Position numbers and translations under genes: made by a program. Shown here in pieces: positions 11,518 through 24,400 of a stretch of DNA of 64,000 nucleotides (the first letter of the stretch is position 1; every line of letters begins with the position of its first letter). This stretch comes from Xestospongia muta (taxonomy: Eukaryota > Porifera > Demospongiae > Haplosclerida > Petrosiidae): the NCBI GenBank assembly GCA_963693285.1, contig OY848924.1, positions 1,912,144 to 1,976,143 of the forward strand, read 5' to 3'. The notes beneath the pieces were generated by a model, which did no database searches, was not told the origin of the DNA, and saw nothing but the letters and a program-made list of their open reading frames with translations.

Positions 11518-11716
11518 GGTAAATTTAGAACTTACATATCTGTAGTCATATAATACAATACTTATACAATACTTACTTTTTCTATATTGTACATTTCTAC
11601 CATTTTGAAAATAATTATTATTATTAATTTAATGAATACTTAATAAGTAGGCAAAACCGTAATATGCAAGAATTAGTAGGCAAACGTGGAATAGGCAAAG
11701 ACAAAGTAGGCAAACC

Positions 11717-14345
11717 TGGGATAATCTACACAGGAGTGTTGTCATGGTAACTGTAAATGGGCATGGTGACATTACTCAGAATATTAGGAAGAAAGGGTTA
11801 TTGCTGGTAAGTTAAGTTTAAAGTTGTCTGTAATAGTCATTTTTATAATTATTCTATATAGAGGAGTGTTGTCATGGTAACTGTGAAATGGGCATGGTGA
11901 CATTACTCAGAATATTAAGAAGAAAGAGTTATTGCTGGTAAGTTAAGGTTTAAAGTATTCTGTAATAGTCATTTTTATAATTATTCTATATATGTGAGTG
12001 TCGTCATAGTAACTATAAAAGTGGGTGTGGTACCTTTTCCCAAATATTATGAAGAAAGTGTTATTGCAGGTACGTTAAAGTTTGAAGTTGTCTATAATAG
12101 TTGTTTCTATAACTATTATATATACAGGAGTGTTGTCGTGGCAACTGTAAATGTGGGTGTGGTGACTGAATCTAGAATATTAGGAAGAAAGAGTTATTGC
12201 TGGTAAGTTAAAGTTTGAAGTTGTCTGTAATAGTCATTTTAATAATTATTTTATGCATAGGAATCATGGCAACTGTAAAAGTGGGTGTGGTAACTTTTCC
12301 CAAATTATTAGAAAGAAAGAGTTATTGCTGATAAGTTAAAGTTAGAAGTTGTCTCTAATAAACATTTTTATAATTATTCTATATACAGAAGTGTTGTGGA
12401 GGCAACTGTAATAATGGATGTGGTGACTTTTCCCAAAATATTAAAAAGAAAGAGTTATTGCTGGTAAGTTAAAGTTTGAAGTTGTCTGTAATAGTCATTT
12501 TAATAATTATTTTATGCACAGGAGTCATGGCAACTTTAAAAGTGGGTGTGGTAACTTTTCCCAAATTATTAGAAAGAAAGAGTTATTGCTGGTAAGTTAA
12601 AGTTAGAAGTTGTCTCTAATAAACATTTTTATAATTATTCTATATACAGGAGTGTTGTAGAGACAACTGTAATAATGGATGTGGTGACTTTTCCCAAAAT
12701 ATTAAGAAGAAAGAGTTATTTCTGGTAAGTTAAAGTTTGAAGTTGTCTGTAATAGTCATTTTAATAATTATTTTATGCATAGGAGTGTTGTCATGGCAAC
12801 TGTAAAAGTGGGTGTGGTAACTTTTACCAAATTATTAGAAAGAAAGAGTTATTGCTGGTAAGTTAAAGTTAGAAGTTGTCTCTAATAGACATTTTTATAA
12901 TTATTCTATATACAGGAGTGTTGTAGAGACAACTGTAATAATGGATGTGGTGACTTTTCCCAAAATATTAAGAAGAAAGAGTTATTGCTGGTAAGTTAAA
13001 GTTTGAAGTTGTCTATAATAGTCATTTTTATAACTATTTTATGCATAGGAGTGTTGTCATGGTAACTGTAAATGGATGTTGTGACATTACCCAGAATATT
13101 AGGAAGAAAAAGTTATTGCTGTAAGTTAAGTTTTAAAATTCTCTGTGATGGTTATTTTTATAATTATTTTATGCGTAGGAGTGTTATCATGGCAACTGTA
13201 AAAGTTGGTGTGGTGACTCAATCCAGAATATTAGGAAGAAAGAGTTATTGCTGGTAAGTTAAAGTTAGAAGTTGTCTCTAATAGACATTTTTATAATTAT
13301 TCTATATACAGGAGTGTTGTAGAGACAACTGTAATAATGGATGTGGTGACTTTTCCCAAAATATTAAGAAGAAAGAGTTATTACTAATAAGTTAAAGTTT
13401 GAAGTTGTCTGTAATAGTCATTTTAATAACTATTTTATGCATAGGAGTGTTGTCATGGCAACTGTAAAAATGGGTGTGGTAACTTTTACCAAATTATTAG
13501 AAAGAAAGAGTTATTGCTGGTAAGTTAAAGTTTGAAGTTGTCTATAATAGTCATTTTTATAGCTATTTTATGCATAGGAGTGTTGTCGTGGTAATTGTAA
13601 ATGAATGTTGTGAAATTACCCAAAATTTTTAGGAAGAAAAAGTTATTGCTGGTAAGTTAAGTTTTAAAATTGTCTGTGATGATTATTTTTATAATTATTT
13701 TATGCATAGGAGTGTTGTCATGGCAACTGTAAAAGTTGGTGTGGTGACTAAATCCAGAATATTAGGAATAAAGAGTTATTGCTAGTAAGTTAAAGTTTGA
13801 AGTTGTCTCTAATAGACATTTTTATAATTATTCTATATATAAGGGTGTCGTCATAGCAACTATAAAAGTGGGTGTGGTAACTTTTCCCAAAATGTTCGGA
13901 TGAAAGAGTTATTGCTAGTAAGTTAAAGTTTGAAGTTGTCTCTAATAGACATTTTTATAATTATTCTATATATAAGGGTGTTGTCATAGCAACCATAAAA
14001 GTGGGTGTGGTAACTTTTCCCAAAATGTTCGGATGAAAGAGTTATTGCTGGTAAGTTATGGTTTGAAGTTGTCTCTAATAGACATTTTTATAATTATTCT
14101 ATATATAAGAGTGTCGTCATAGCAACTATAAAAGTGGGTGTGGTAACTTTTCCCAAAATGTTCGGATGAAAGAGTTATTGCTGGTAAGTTATGGTTTGAA
14201 GTTGTCTATAATAGTCATTTTTATAACTATTATATATACAGGAGTGTTGTCGTGGCAACTGTAAATATGGGTGTGGTGACTAAGTCCAGAATATTAGTAA
14301 GAAAGAGTTATTGCTGGTAAGTTATGCTTTAAAGTTGTCTATAAT
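11717..14345 (+). repeat. Exon-like 133-bp array, segment 3 (about 20 units)
   Basis: Core starts at about 11,724, 11,863, 11,996, 12,128, 12,261, 12,390, 12,521, 12,650, 12,782, 12,915, 13,049, 13,179, 13,312, 13,445, 13,578, 13,710, 13,844, 13,976, 14,109 and 14,242. Spacing is mostly 130-134 bp. Two-unit higher-order blocks are visible: cores starting GTTGTAGAGACAAC alternate with GTTGTCATGGCAAC between 12,650 and 13,445. Three near-identical units in a row end the array (13,844-14,180). Units at 12,261 and 12,521 lack about 5 nt near the core start, which shifts the frame. Confidence 0.85.
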
Positions 14346-15392
14346 AATCATATATTATCAAAATTTAGTATTTTATTTTATTATGTTTCCAATATTAAAA
14401 TACTCCACAATTCCAAAGGTTAGAAACAAATGTTTTCATTGATAATTAATTATGTATACTTATGATATGATGAGCTCAGAAGAGAGTGATGAAAATGAAG
14501 ATTTCCAGTTTATTATCCCCACTCTTCCCTGGAAAAAAAAAATCTAACAAAATTACTGTATGCTTTGGACAAAAAATCTTCTAAAAATTGTTCAGTATGA
14601 AGTAAGCATTATGACTTATAATGAAGGAAGGCCTTCCTTCTGATAGACTGAAACCAGCTGGTTATTCCAAATGTGCTTTTCAGCATTGATTGCAATGACA
14701 GTGGTTATTCAATAATTAATTTTATGAGTCATTTATCCAATCATTTAAAAAGTTATGTTATGTGGTATATCATGTTATCAAGTACTGGTTTGTTGAGAGT
14801 ATTCTGATTGTGTCATTTATTGTTTAAGTTATTTATGTGACAATGACATTATATTTAATTATTTATGATTTACATAACATTTCCTTTTTTGAGGACATCA
14901 TAAATATATTTAATTTTGTAGTGATTACTTGATGTTTTTGGATTTGTTGTATTTGTAAACAATTATTAAATTCAATGGAAACATTAAAGTTTCTTTAGTA
15001 AATACAAATAAAAATTTGGTGTTTTCAAGTGTTGCTATATAGTGGGAAAATTGCTCTTCACATGTGTTTCTTATCAAAAGAAATCTTTATGTTTCCTTAG
15101 TTTGGAAACACCAGAAATGTAACAGGATACTTGACATTTTCAAAACATTTCCAGATGTTTCATGGTCCAGAAACATATTAATTTTTCCAGTGTGTGTCCC
15201 CAGATCAAACTATTATATAGTTCTAAGTAGTTAGTTATCTTACATTGATCTAAAAACTGAATGAAGCCATTAGAGAACACAATTGCATATTTCCATTTCT
15301 GTAACCACCACTATTTAATTATTATTACTAAATACCACAAAATAATTTTAAAGAACAAACACTATTCTACAGATGTATAGTGATGTACATAG
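14346..15392. other. Intergenic between the array and gene 1
   Basis: Mostly AT-rich sequence with no supportable gene. A 26-codon frame at 14,467-14,547 (+) starts MMSSEESDENEDFQF and runs into a stop within a 10-A tract. An 11th A would keep it open to KKSSKNCSV, so it may be the first exon of a broken plus-strand gene or transposon. Confidence in that reading is low. Confidence 0.35.
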
Positions 15393-15498
15393 TTATAGGT
15401 AGTTAATTAAAGTAGTGTAATCAGCTTCATTTCTTGGTTTAAATAATATGTCTACAGCAGCTACAAGGATCTCTCTTTTCAGATATTGAGGTATGTAT
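15393..15498 (-). CDS. Gene 1 last exon
   Basis: After the AG at 15,499 the frame reads YIPQYLKREILVAAVDILFK and ends at a TAA (15,395-15,393). It joins in phase to the second death-domain exon when that exon uses its GTAAGT donor (16,435 and below). If the donor is not used, the protein stops at once at 16,432 with ...EKYLEKQ. Two C-termini are therefore possible. Confidence 0.6.
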
Positions 15499-18400
15499 CT
15501 GTGGAATTAATAGATAATAATTAACAACCACAAAAACAGAATATACTTAACTACCAACATAATAATGTTAATTAGAGTATAGCTCCTATGTAAATGGATA
15601 AAATGTTAAATCCTTCCACACTAGTCATGTTACTATTTTTAGACTAAAGCATAACCAAGAAGACTAACTATAAGTGAGGGGTTAGTAAACTATAAGTTTT
15701 TGTTAAGATTCACTTTATTCTTGCCTTACATAACAACAAGTAGGCTATGAGTAACAACAGTCTAAGATGGTATGAAGGCTTTAGTACAAGAATATCATAG
15801 AAATAGCAACAGAGAGAAAATAAACATAAGCCTGTAGCACAGATATTTCTGATATAAACATAGATAAAAATCCATCAGTAAAATGACCACTGTGGGAGCA
15901 TTTTAATTATTTGTGTAGGAGGTTCACATTTCTCTCTCTCTTTTGCCTTTTCTGTAATTATGGACTTAGTCCTACACATGTAGTGGAACTGACTTGACTA
16001 GTGTTACAAAGTATTGGCCACAAATCTTTCAATTTTTAAGTAGTTCAAATGAACTATCATATACATGTATACATGTATATATCCACATACCATGTACATA
16101 CTTGTATTAAAATAACTAGTATACTTACTATATTGTACTTGTTGATATACATAACATCACTTATAACACTCTCATTTTTTTGCACCTACAAAATTAGAAA
16201 ATTAATTTGATTGTGGTCACAAGTTGTTTACATAGTTAATAATGATTATAAAGCCAATGTTATATAAACAATATAAAAATTAATAGCCAATACACTAATA
16301 TTACAACTTAAAATAGCCAAGTTATTATTAGTGTCAAAGTTTAATATAGATCAATGTCATGTAATAATATAGGCCTATTCTTAGATAAGGCATCCATTTA
16401 CATGTATACATTAATGTATGGACAATGTAACTTACTGTTTTTCTAAATATTTTTCATAATTGTCTGCTACATTTTTCTCTCTAATATCTTTTAAAGCAAC
16501 TAATAAATTCCTCCTTGTTGCATCATGACCTTTCTCCTGTATCCATAACTGATACATACGGGTGCAGTCGTGACATCCAGCTAGTTTGACATTGTCCAGT
16601 TCTAGTGTCACACCCAACTTATTCCACTCTGCAGTTTCGGCATGTGTAACTATTTCTTTAATTTTAGGTTGTTGATCCAAGAAATCATCTGGTAAAGTAA
16701 ATAAATGTACACCTCCTTCAACCATATTACCTAATATGAAATGGAAAAATATATAACTTAGCATTGAATTTTAAAAATGATTTTTTCTTTGTTAAACAAT
16801 ATAATAAGCATTAATCAAGTTATTGATATTAATACATGTATAGATGACTTAATAACTCAGACTGTTCAAAAAAACTGTCAATAATTCAAAATTCAAAATA
16901 CAAACCTAATATTCATAGTTGGTGGTGTCTATGAACAGGAAGTTTGTACGTTTGGATTTATTTTACATAATATAGGTATATAACTGCCAAAAAACTAGGT
17001 TGAAGCTTCAGGTATATTTAAAGATTAAGTAGTCACACAAATGATTATACCTGCAAAAAATATTTTCAAAAATAATTATTGCTTGATAGTAAACTGTCAA
17101 TTGTATATGTAATTACTCATCAGATTGCATCATTTGTGGTCGATAATGTTAGCTAGAATATGTATTTTGTGACAAATGTTGTCTATTGAGAGAATTGTCT
17201 ATACTTACTAATGGTCTTAGAGTAGTGTAATTTCTGAAATGTATAAGAATTGAGCTGATTGTTATAAAATGAAAGGTAAGTAATATAAAAATCATGTATG
17301 CATATTTGTAGTCGTTACTATATCACACTTCTTCAATAATATGGTAAACTGAGTAAACTATACTTGTGTTTGTATTTTCTTGACCACTGTCTTATTGTGA
17401 CCGAACATTTAAATCATCTGGTATCTGACAAGCTACAATCTTTCTTTGCCTATCACCTATATCTATCTTCCTATTCCCCTTGGGATTTTTATTAAATTCA
17501 TTAGCTTTAAATTCATTTCTAAATCTTTGATGAGCTCTTTAATTGTGGTTTGCGTATATTATAAGTGTGGTCCTTTAGACATATATTTGTTATTATAATG
17601 ACGTACAAAACTTATATAACACAAATATTGCTGGATTTACTGAAGTTACACATATGTAATATATGTATTCTGGCTTAGAATGGAGAGTCCTAACAACCAC
17701 AATAAATTGCCTTGTGCTTGGGCACTTATATTAAAAATAATATCGTTAATGACATTATTAGGATTCAGGAATGCTCGTTATAAGGTTATAATTAGGATAC
17801 TACATATACAAGTATTAGACAAACACTCACTTTGTATATTACTTACTGGTTAGTGATCTAGTAATCACAATTTGAGGTCTATTGTCAGGTGATGTTTGAT
17901 TATCAATAACTGTAATACCTTCAATTGTTATACAATGTTTAAGATTATTTCTGAAGTAGCTTGTTCTAGGATTAGCAGATACTTTCACAGGAATATTAGG
18001 AGGATTAAGACTCCATGACTGATTAAAGTCATCAGCATCTTTCCTGTTAATCTATATCACAGTAATTGAAATGTAAAAACATATAATTTACAGTCCATGT
18101 AATTTACATATATTTTTCACCAATACCACATCCCCTTACTCACAAAACACATATCACTTACTACTAGTGGTGTACGTAGAGGTGTCATTTCCCACCCATG
18201 AACTCCTTCATCAGGGAATCCTGATAACTTTAAACTCTCTTCTCTATCACCTTGTTCTCTTGATGAAGATACCTTAGTACCAAAACAAAATGGAAAATTC
18301 TGTTCTTCATCACCAAACTTAGATGTTACGTTTAGAATTACCTATATAACAAAAAGTAATAATTAAAATGATTATTTAAAGCAATGAACATTATTACATT

Positions 18401-21400
18401 AGAATATATGGTATTTTGAACAACTGTGAATCGCATGATCCATGTTCCCCTATTCTCTTCTTTGTAGAAGATATAAGCTCGATAGTTGCAGTTAGGAGCT
18501 TTAGTATCTGTATAAAGTAGATATTATTTATAATTAATATGTTGGGCTTTAAAAAAACAATTACTGACTCAACTGCACTGATGTAAACATTTTATTCTAT
18601 ACATGTGTAAGTATATCAGTATACTTACTAGTTGCATAATGATATCCAATAGCACTGCCAACTGCACCTAGTGCTACTCCTCCTCCTAGACCATATGTAG
18701 CTCCACCAAGTACAGTACAGAGTACTATAGCTAGGTATGAAAATTCTTTGAGATGTATAATGCCATATTGTGAACCAGGACCAAATGATCCTCCTGGTAG
18801 GTATTCAAACTTGAAGGGTGGACCAGACTTAGCAACAACAAAACTGAGATATTCTGCTTGTTTCTTATCAGTAATATTAGCACAATGTTCTAGTTGAACT
18901 GTAACTGGTTTATTGAACTGAGATGAACTAGATATATAACACACTCCACTGATAAGTGTGGTATTTTCAGGAAATTCAAATTTGCTACCCCACAATCCAT
19001 TAGCGGTAATTTCATATGAAGCATCTACTGGTGTGATAACTTGTGCAGGTATTAAAATTTTTAGCCCACATTCTTTAACCGATAACTGTTGATCTTCAGC
19101 AGCACTAAACTTGGAATAGTTCTTCCCTACTATCATCATTCCTTTAAATAGACATAATAATTATTACATAATAATTATATAGTCACAGTGATTGCTTAAT
19201 GACAACAACATATATCAAACTTGACTATTTACACAGCTCATATAATGTACAATATCATTTAATAATAGATTAGAGTCTAAGACCAAAGAAACTACAAACA
19301 AATTATAGTCTTAATAGTAGTCACTATGAAGTCAAGTATTGATAGATTACTAACAATACCTTCTTTTAGTTGAGTTGATTGTTCATTTACTAGTTGCAAA
19401 TTTTCTAGCAGATCTTTAGTTTCACTTTCTTTCATCAGTCTTTCTATAACTAATTAAGAGGGTAAAAAATAATGTATATAGTTACAATAATGTTAGCGAC
19501 ACAATCAAACTTGACTATTTACACAGCTCATATAATGTACAATATCATTTAAAAATAGATTAAAGTCTAAGACCAAAGAAACTATAAACAAATTATAGTC
19601 TCAAAAGTAGTCACTATGAAGTCAAGTATTGATAGACAATACTTATTGGGATAACAATTTTTAAATCTAGTCAATAGCTTCCAATTAATTATTTATGAAC
19701 TATAATCAACTTAGCAAGATAGCTACACAGATAACTTTATTGGAGGTAAGAAAGCCAATGAGTTACTTCAAAAGAAATGAGGTAACTGAAATCTAGTTAT
19801 CAGCTTCTAATTAATGACATTACTTGAAGTCAAATATATTACTCTGAAGTGTAAAAAGTAAGTGATTTATTTATCCTATTCATCAATCTACTTGATAGCA
19901 GTTATCAACTTTATAATGTAGTGTCCACACATGAACACACAAAGTACATACATGTACTGTGTCATATAAAATAATTCAGACAGAAGGCAAATCAACATTA
20001 AATTAGAATTATCCATCACCACAATTATTAAAAAGCTCTTTCTCCAAGCCTTATCCTATAATTTGAGTTGTTGAAGTTAAGGATGTTGTCTACAATGACT
20101 ACTACTTGTTATTTGAGAGTGTTTAATAATTGTGTGAATTATATGTACACTCAGACCAAACAAAGATGATCACAGGCATTTCACATGCATACAAACTAAC
20201 TGCTTACATAATATTATCACATTTGTGATTAGTCATATCATAATTGCTAAATAATCTCTATTGTATGGGAGACAGCTACTTGCTGAAAGCAAAAATATAC
20301 CGCAATTTGTTATTATAAGCCATTTGTCTAAAAAACAATTATAGACTGCCCATGCCTGAAAATTGTCTGTGCCAATGCCTACATGTTGTAAGAGCCATAA
20401 TTCACACAAATATTTTTCCAGCAATTTTTTTGAGAATGACCAAATAAGGAAATGTTTAATTAAATTCCTAGCATAGTTAATCACATACATAATTGTTAAA
20501 CTTCTAAATATGATAACAAGCTAGTTTTCTAATGTTATAGAATGGGATTTACATATTCTTACTCCTTAATGTAGCTAAGGCATCCTCCTACTAGATATTT
20601 GTGAGTTGACACATGCTGTCATATGGCAAGCAGTCCTAAATATACGTTATTGGTTTTGATAACACTTTTGCTTTGAAGTCTGCAGAGGACTAGATACTAA
20701 ATAGGTGGAGTTAGCCTATAGTACATAGAAAGTAAAGACCTTTGTCATATACAGTAGATTACTCAATTATAACATCATTAAAGACTCATTAATACAAATA
20801 TTAATTATCTAATATAATTATAGTGTTGTATGATAAAATGTCTCACTTTCTAGTTGACTTTTCATTCTTGTGCCAATGTCCTTTAACTCCTGGTACTGAT
20901 TTAGAAGGAAATCACAAAGAGCTTTTAAAAACTCAATTCCTTTTTCTTCAACCTGTCGTTGTAGCTCATTAACTACTTTATTTGCTTTGTCATAATCATC
21001 ACCACTCATACTTTCTACATCTTTTTTTAAAGTTAATGATATCAACTTAGCAGAAAAGAGTCGATTAACAATGGGAAGAGGTTTAACTTCAATGGCATCA
21101 CAAATATAAGCAAAATATTCCAGAAATATTTCTGATGGATCAATAGTGTCTATAAAATGTAACAATAAAAGGAAATATAACTGAATTAAAGAACAGTTAG
21201 TAAACAATGTAGAAGAGAAATAGTTAATTAATATATCTTAATTTCTCATGATCTCAGTAATCAAATACAACTCTAAGTAGTCTATTTATCAACATATATA
21301 AACTACTTATGTCAACTATAACAATCTAGACTATAAAATAACTCTATACAAACACAATCATCACATACATTATATGTAGTGTTTATTATTTAGGTGTCTT

Positions 21401-24400
21401 ATATTACCTTGTTGTGTAGTATCACTAGGGAGAGTATCTGCTTTGTGTTCACTTGATAGTTCATTAGTAGAATGTTGCTATTGGATACAGGATATAAGTG
21501 ATAATATATGAGGTGTAAAGTATTGTAGTATTACAATACACAAGATTGATGATGTAACTATTGTTTATATTATTGATATTACCTCTTAATTACTGAAATA
21601 AGCTATTTATGTTAAGAGCTACTCGCTGACAAGATTAATCGCTAAGTTGTTATTGAACTGTTGCTAATGACCCTGGCTTATTATAAAGTATAGACTCTAT
21701 AGCTTTGATTTGTTTCTAAATTTTACTATGTTAAATTTCAATTAGAAAAATTACTAATAGTTATAAATTATCCATGTATGTATATCCTAACACTTTTTAC
21801 AAATCAAATTTGTTAATGACTACAATTAATACAATCTACTATATAAGTGTATAAATCATACCTGATATTCCATTGATAAGTTGTCAGTAATATAGACTTC
21901 AGTTGAATCAACAGTGCTTGATTCCTTAGCATGTTCTATAGAATATTGAGTACAATAAAGTGACAATTATATGATAGGCTAAATGTTATAGCAAATGTTT
22001 GTGTCATATACTAATATGTATTGAAGTTGTCAATTGTAATGTCAGATCAATTAATCACACTACTGTTCTAAGAAGAGGAACTGGTTACTGATTAATAAAC
22101 AAATTTTCAATACTAAAGCAATTTACTATAGTATAAGTTAGTTATACACCTTAGTATGGTTTATACTAGTTTATCAAACCTTGTTCCTGTGGCACTCAGT
22201 TCAATAAATCCTTTATATTGGTATATAATCTATACTTGTTAAATGACATGAGTATATATAGTATTAATGGGAACCCTACTTTTGTATCAAATGCAGCAAA
22301 TATGTTTATTTTGAGGAAAATATAATGAGTATTTCTCGAATGTATACATTATCCATGAACCATTGTGTAATCATACAAAGGTCTAGTAATATGGACTTAC
22401 CATTAGTTTGTTCATCAATTGTGTTTTTGTCTGTTTGTGCTACACCTCCTATAATAACAATATATAACAATTCGAAAGTATTTTAATCAGTAGCAGCTAT
22501 TAAAGTAATGTTATCATTATATTATAAACTATTACTTGTAAGCTATTCCTTAACTCAATGAACAGCTAAATCATTGAAATTATAACTAAAAATACAGGTA
22601 TCCTTATATTTTCAATTTCCTTTAAGATTATTAACTAATTAAGTATCATCATCAGTTAACTCAAATGTACACACACATATATTTATAATAATATACCTCT
22701 GACATTAATCTCTTGTTGTTCTTGGGTAGACTTCTTAGTTTTAGGTAAATCATCTAATGTTGTGTAAAATAAAAGAATTATATTAAAATAAGTATAATAT
22801 TAGATACATAGAAATCAAACACAACATGTATTCATTAATACTTTGTTATGAATATAAATAAACTACATTAGTTTCATTTACTTTCAAAGTAGACAGACAA
22901 TTGATAAAATATTTGTTCATATTTAGGATAATTATATAGCATTGTATGTGTTATCAATTGAAAATAAATTCCTCATGTTATAATGTTAGAAACATAACAT
23001 GTAAATAATTACTTTTAGCTAAAAGATCAACTAATTTGTTGTCATTACCTGAATTAAAGTTACTACCATGCTTACGTTTACAAGAGCCTGGATTGGTTTC
23101 TATAGAAACAGATGACATAACATATCATAACTCCAAATACAAGTGTAAATGTGAGTTAAAATGATGTATAAAATTATCTATAAATGTAGACATTATAATT
23201 TAACAAGTTTGTGTGACACAATCTACCTAATTGATTATCATCTGTGTTATCAGATTGTTTGAGTTTCTTTGATGTTGAAGAGGAATTAGATATCTTACGC
23301 TTAGCAAGAGCTGAGTATAGATAAAATCAAGTCATTGATTAAATGAAATTAAAGGTTTATGTAACACTCTGATGTTATAATAAAAACAAAGCATATTCAC
23401 TACCTATTTAGTAAATTAGCTATCTTTCATTAGATGTGGTTATTGTTGATAGGGCATGAATTAAAAATGATATAATTATAATATATCCCTTACTATAATA
23501 TATAGGTACTATTTCTAGAACACACCACCAAATATCCTAAAAACCTAAAGTGTACATTCTACTGAATCTCTACTTGATTTTGTCACTAATCAATTAACTT
23601 TCATGTACCAGACTCAGATGGAAGTTGCATGTTTCTTACTCTATTGTGTGGCTATGGGCAGCTCATGTTAATATGCAGAAATATATATACTGTCCTGTTC
23701 CATGACAGTTAACGATGATATGATATTAGTGATTTTGTAACATGTGTAAGAATTAATATATCTTAATTTCTCGTGATCTCAGTAATCAAATACAACTCTA
23801 AGTAGTCTATTTATCAACATATATAAACTACTTATGTCAACTATAACAATCTAGACCATAAAATAACTCTATACAAACACAATCATCACATACATTATAT
23901 GTAGTGTTTATTATTTAGGTGTCTTATATTACCTTGTTGTGTAGTATGACTAGGGAGAGTATCTGCTTTGTGTTCACTTGATAGTTCATTAGTAGAAAGT
24001 TGCTATTGGATACAGGATATAAGTGATGATATATGAGGTGTAAAGTATTGTAGTATTACAATACACAAGATTGATGATGTAACTATTGTTTATATTATTG
24101 ATAAGACTGATTTTATTAGCAAGAATAGAATACAATCTACTATATAAGAGGATAAATCATACCTGATGTTCTATTGATAAGTCCTCAGAAATAGAGCCTT
24201 CAGTTGAGTCAGGAGCACTTGATTCCTTATCACATTCTATAGAACAGTGAGTAGTTACAATTATATGTTAATAGTTACATTACTTTCCAATATAATAGTC
24301 ATATAACATGTACATTAAAGTATATATAATATGTGAACGGTTAGAGAAATATAATACATTCAATATTGATTTTATTTGGAAATATCTGTTCTTTAAACTG

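Larger units (their letters stand above)
9138..11716 (+). mobile_element. MULE transposon, nearly intact, FLYWCH type
   Basis: Both ends carry inverted, subterminally repeated TTTGCCTACT motifs (left 9,149-9,200; right complement 11,640-11,705). Flanking 10-mers TATACAGGAG (9,128-9,137) and TACACAGGAG (11,717-11,726) differ by one base and fit a target duplication. The element splits one array unit, so it arrived after the array formed. It carries a FLYWCH/MULE transposase on the plus strand and, upstream of that gene, a second inserted TIR element. Confidence 0.9.

Noticed and set aside
5125..14345. CRISPR array
   Set aside because: Units are about 133 bp and similar over their whole length, with no short repeat/unique spacer pattern, and the DNA is eukaryotic.
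20233..20490. 85-codon minus-strand frame between CARD-like and coiled-coil exons
   Set aside because: No flanking splice sites in phase and no recognisable domain; gene 1 joins cleanly without it.
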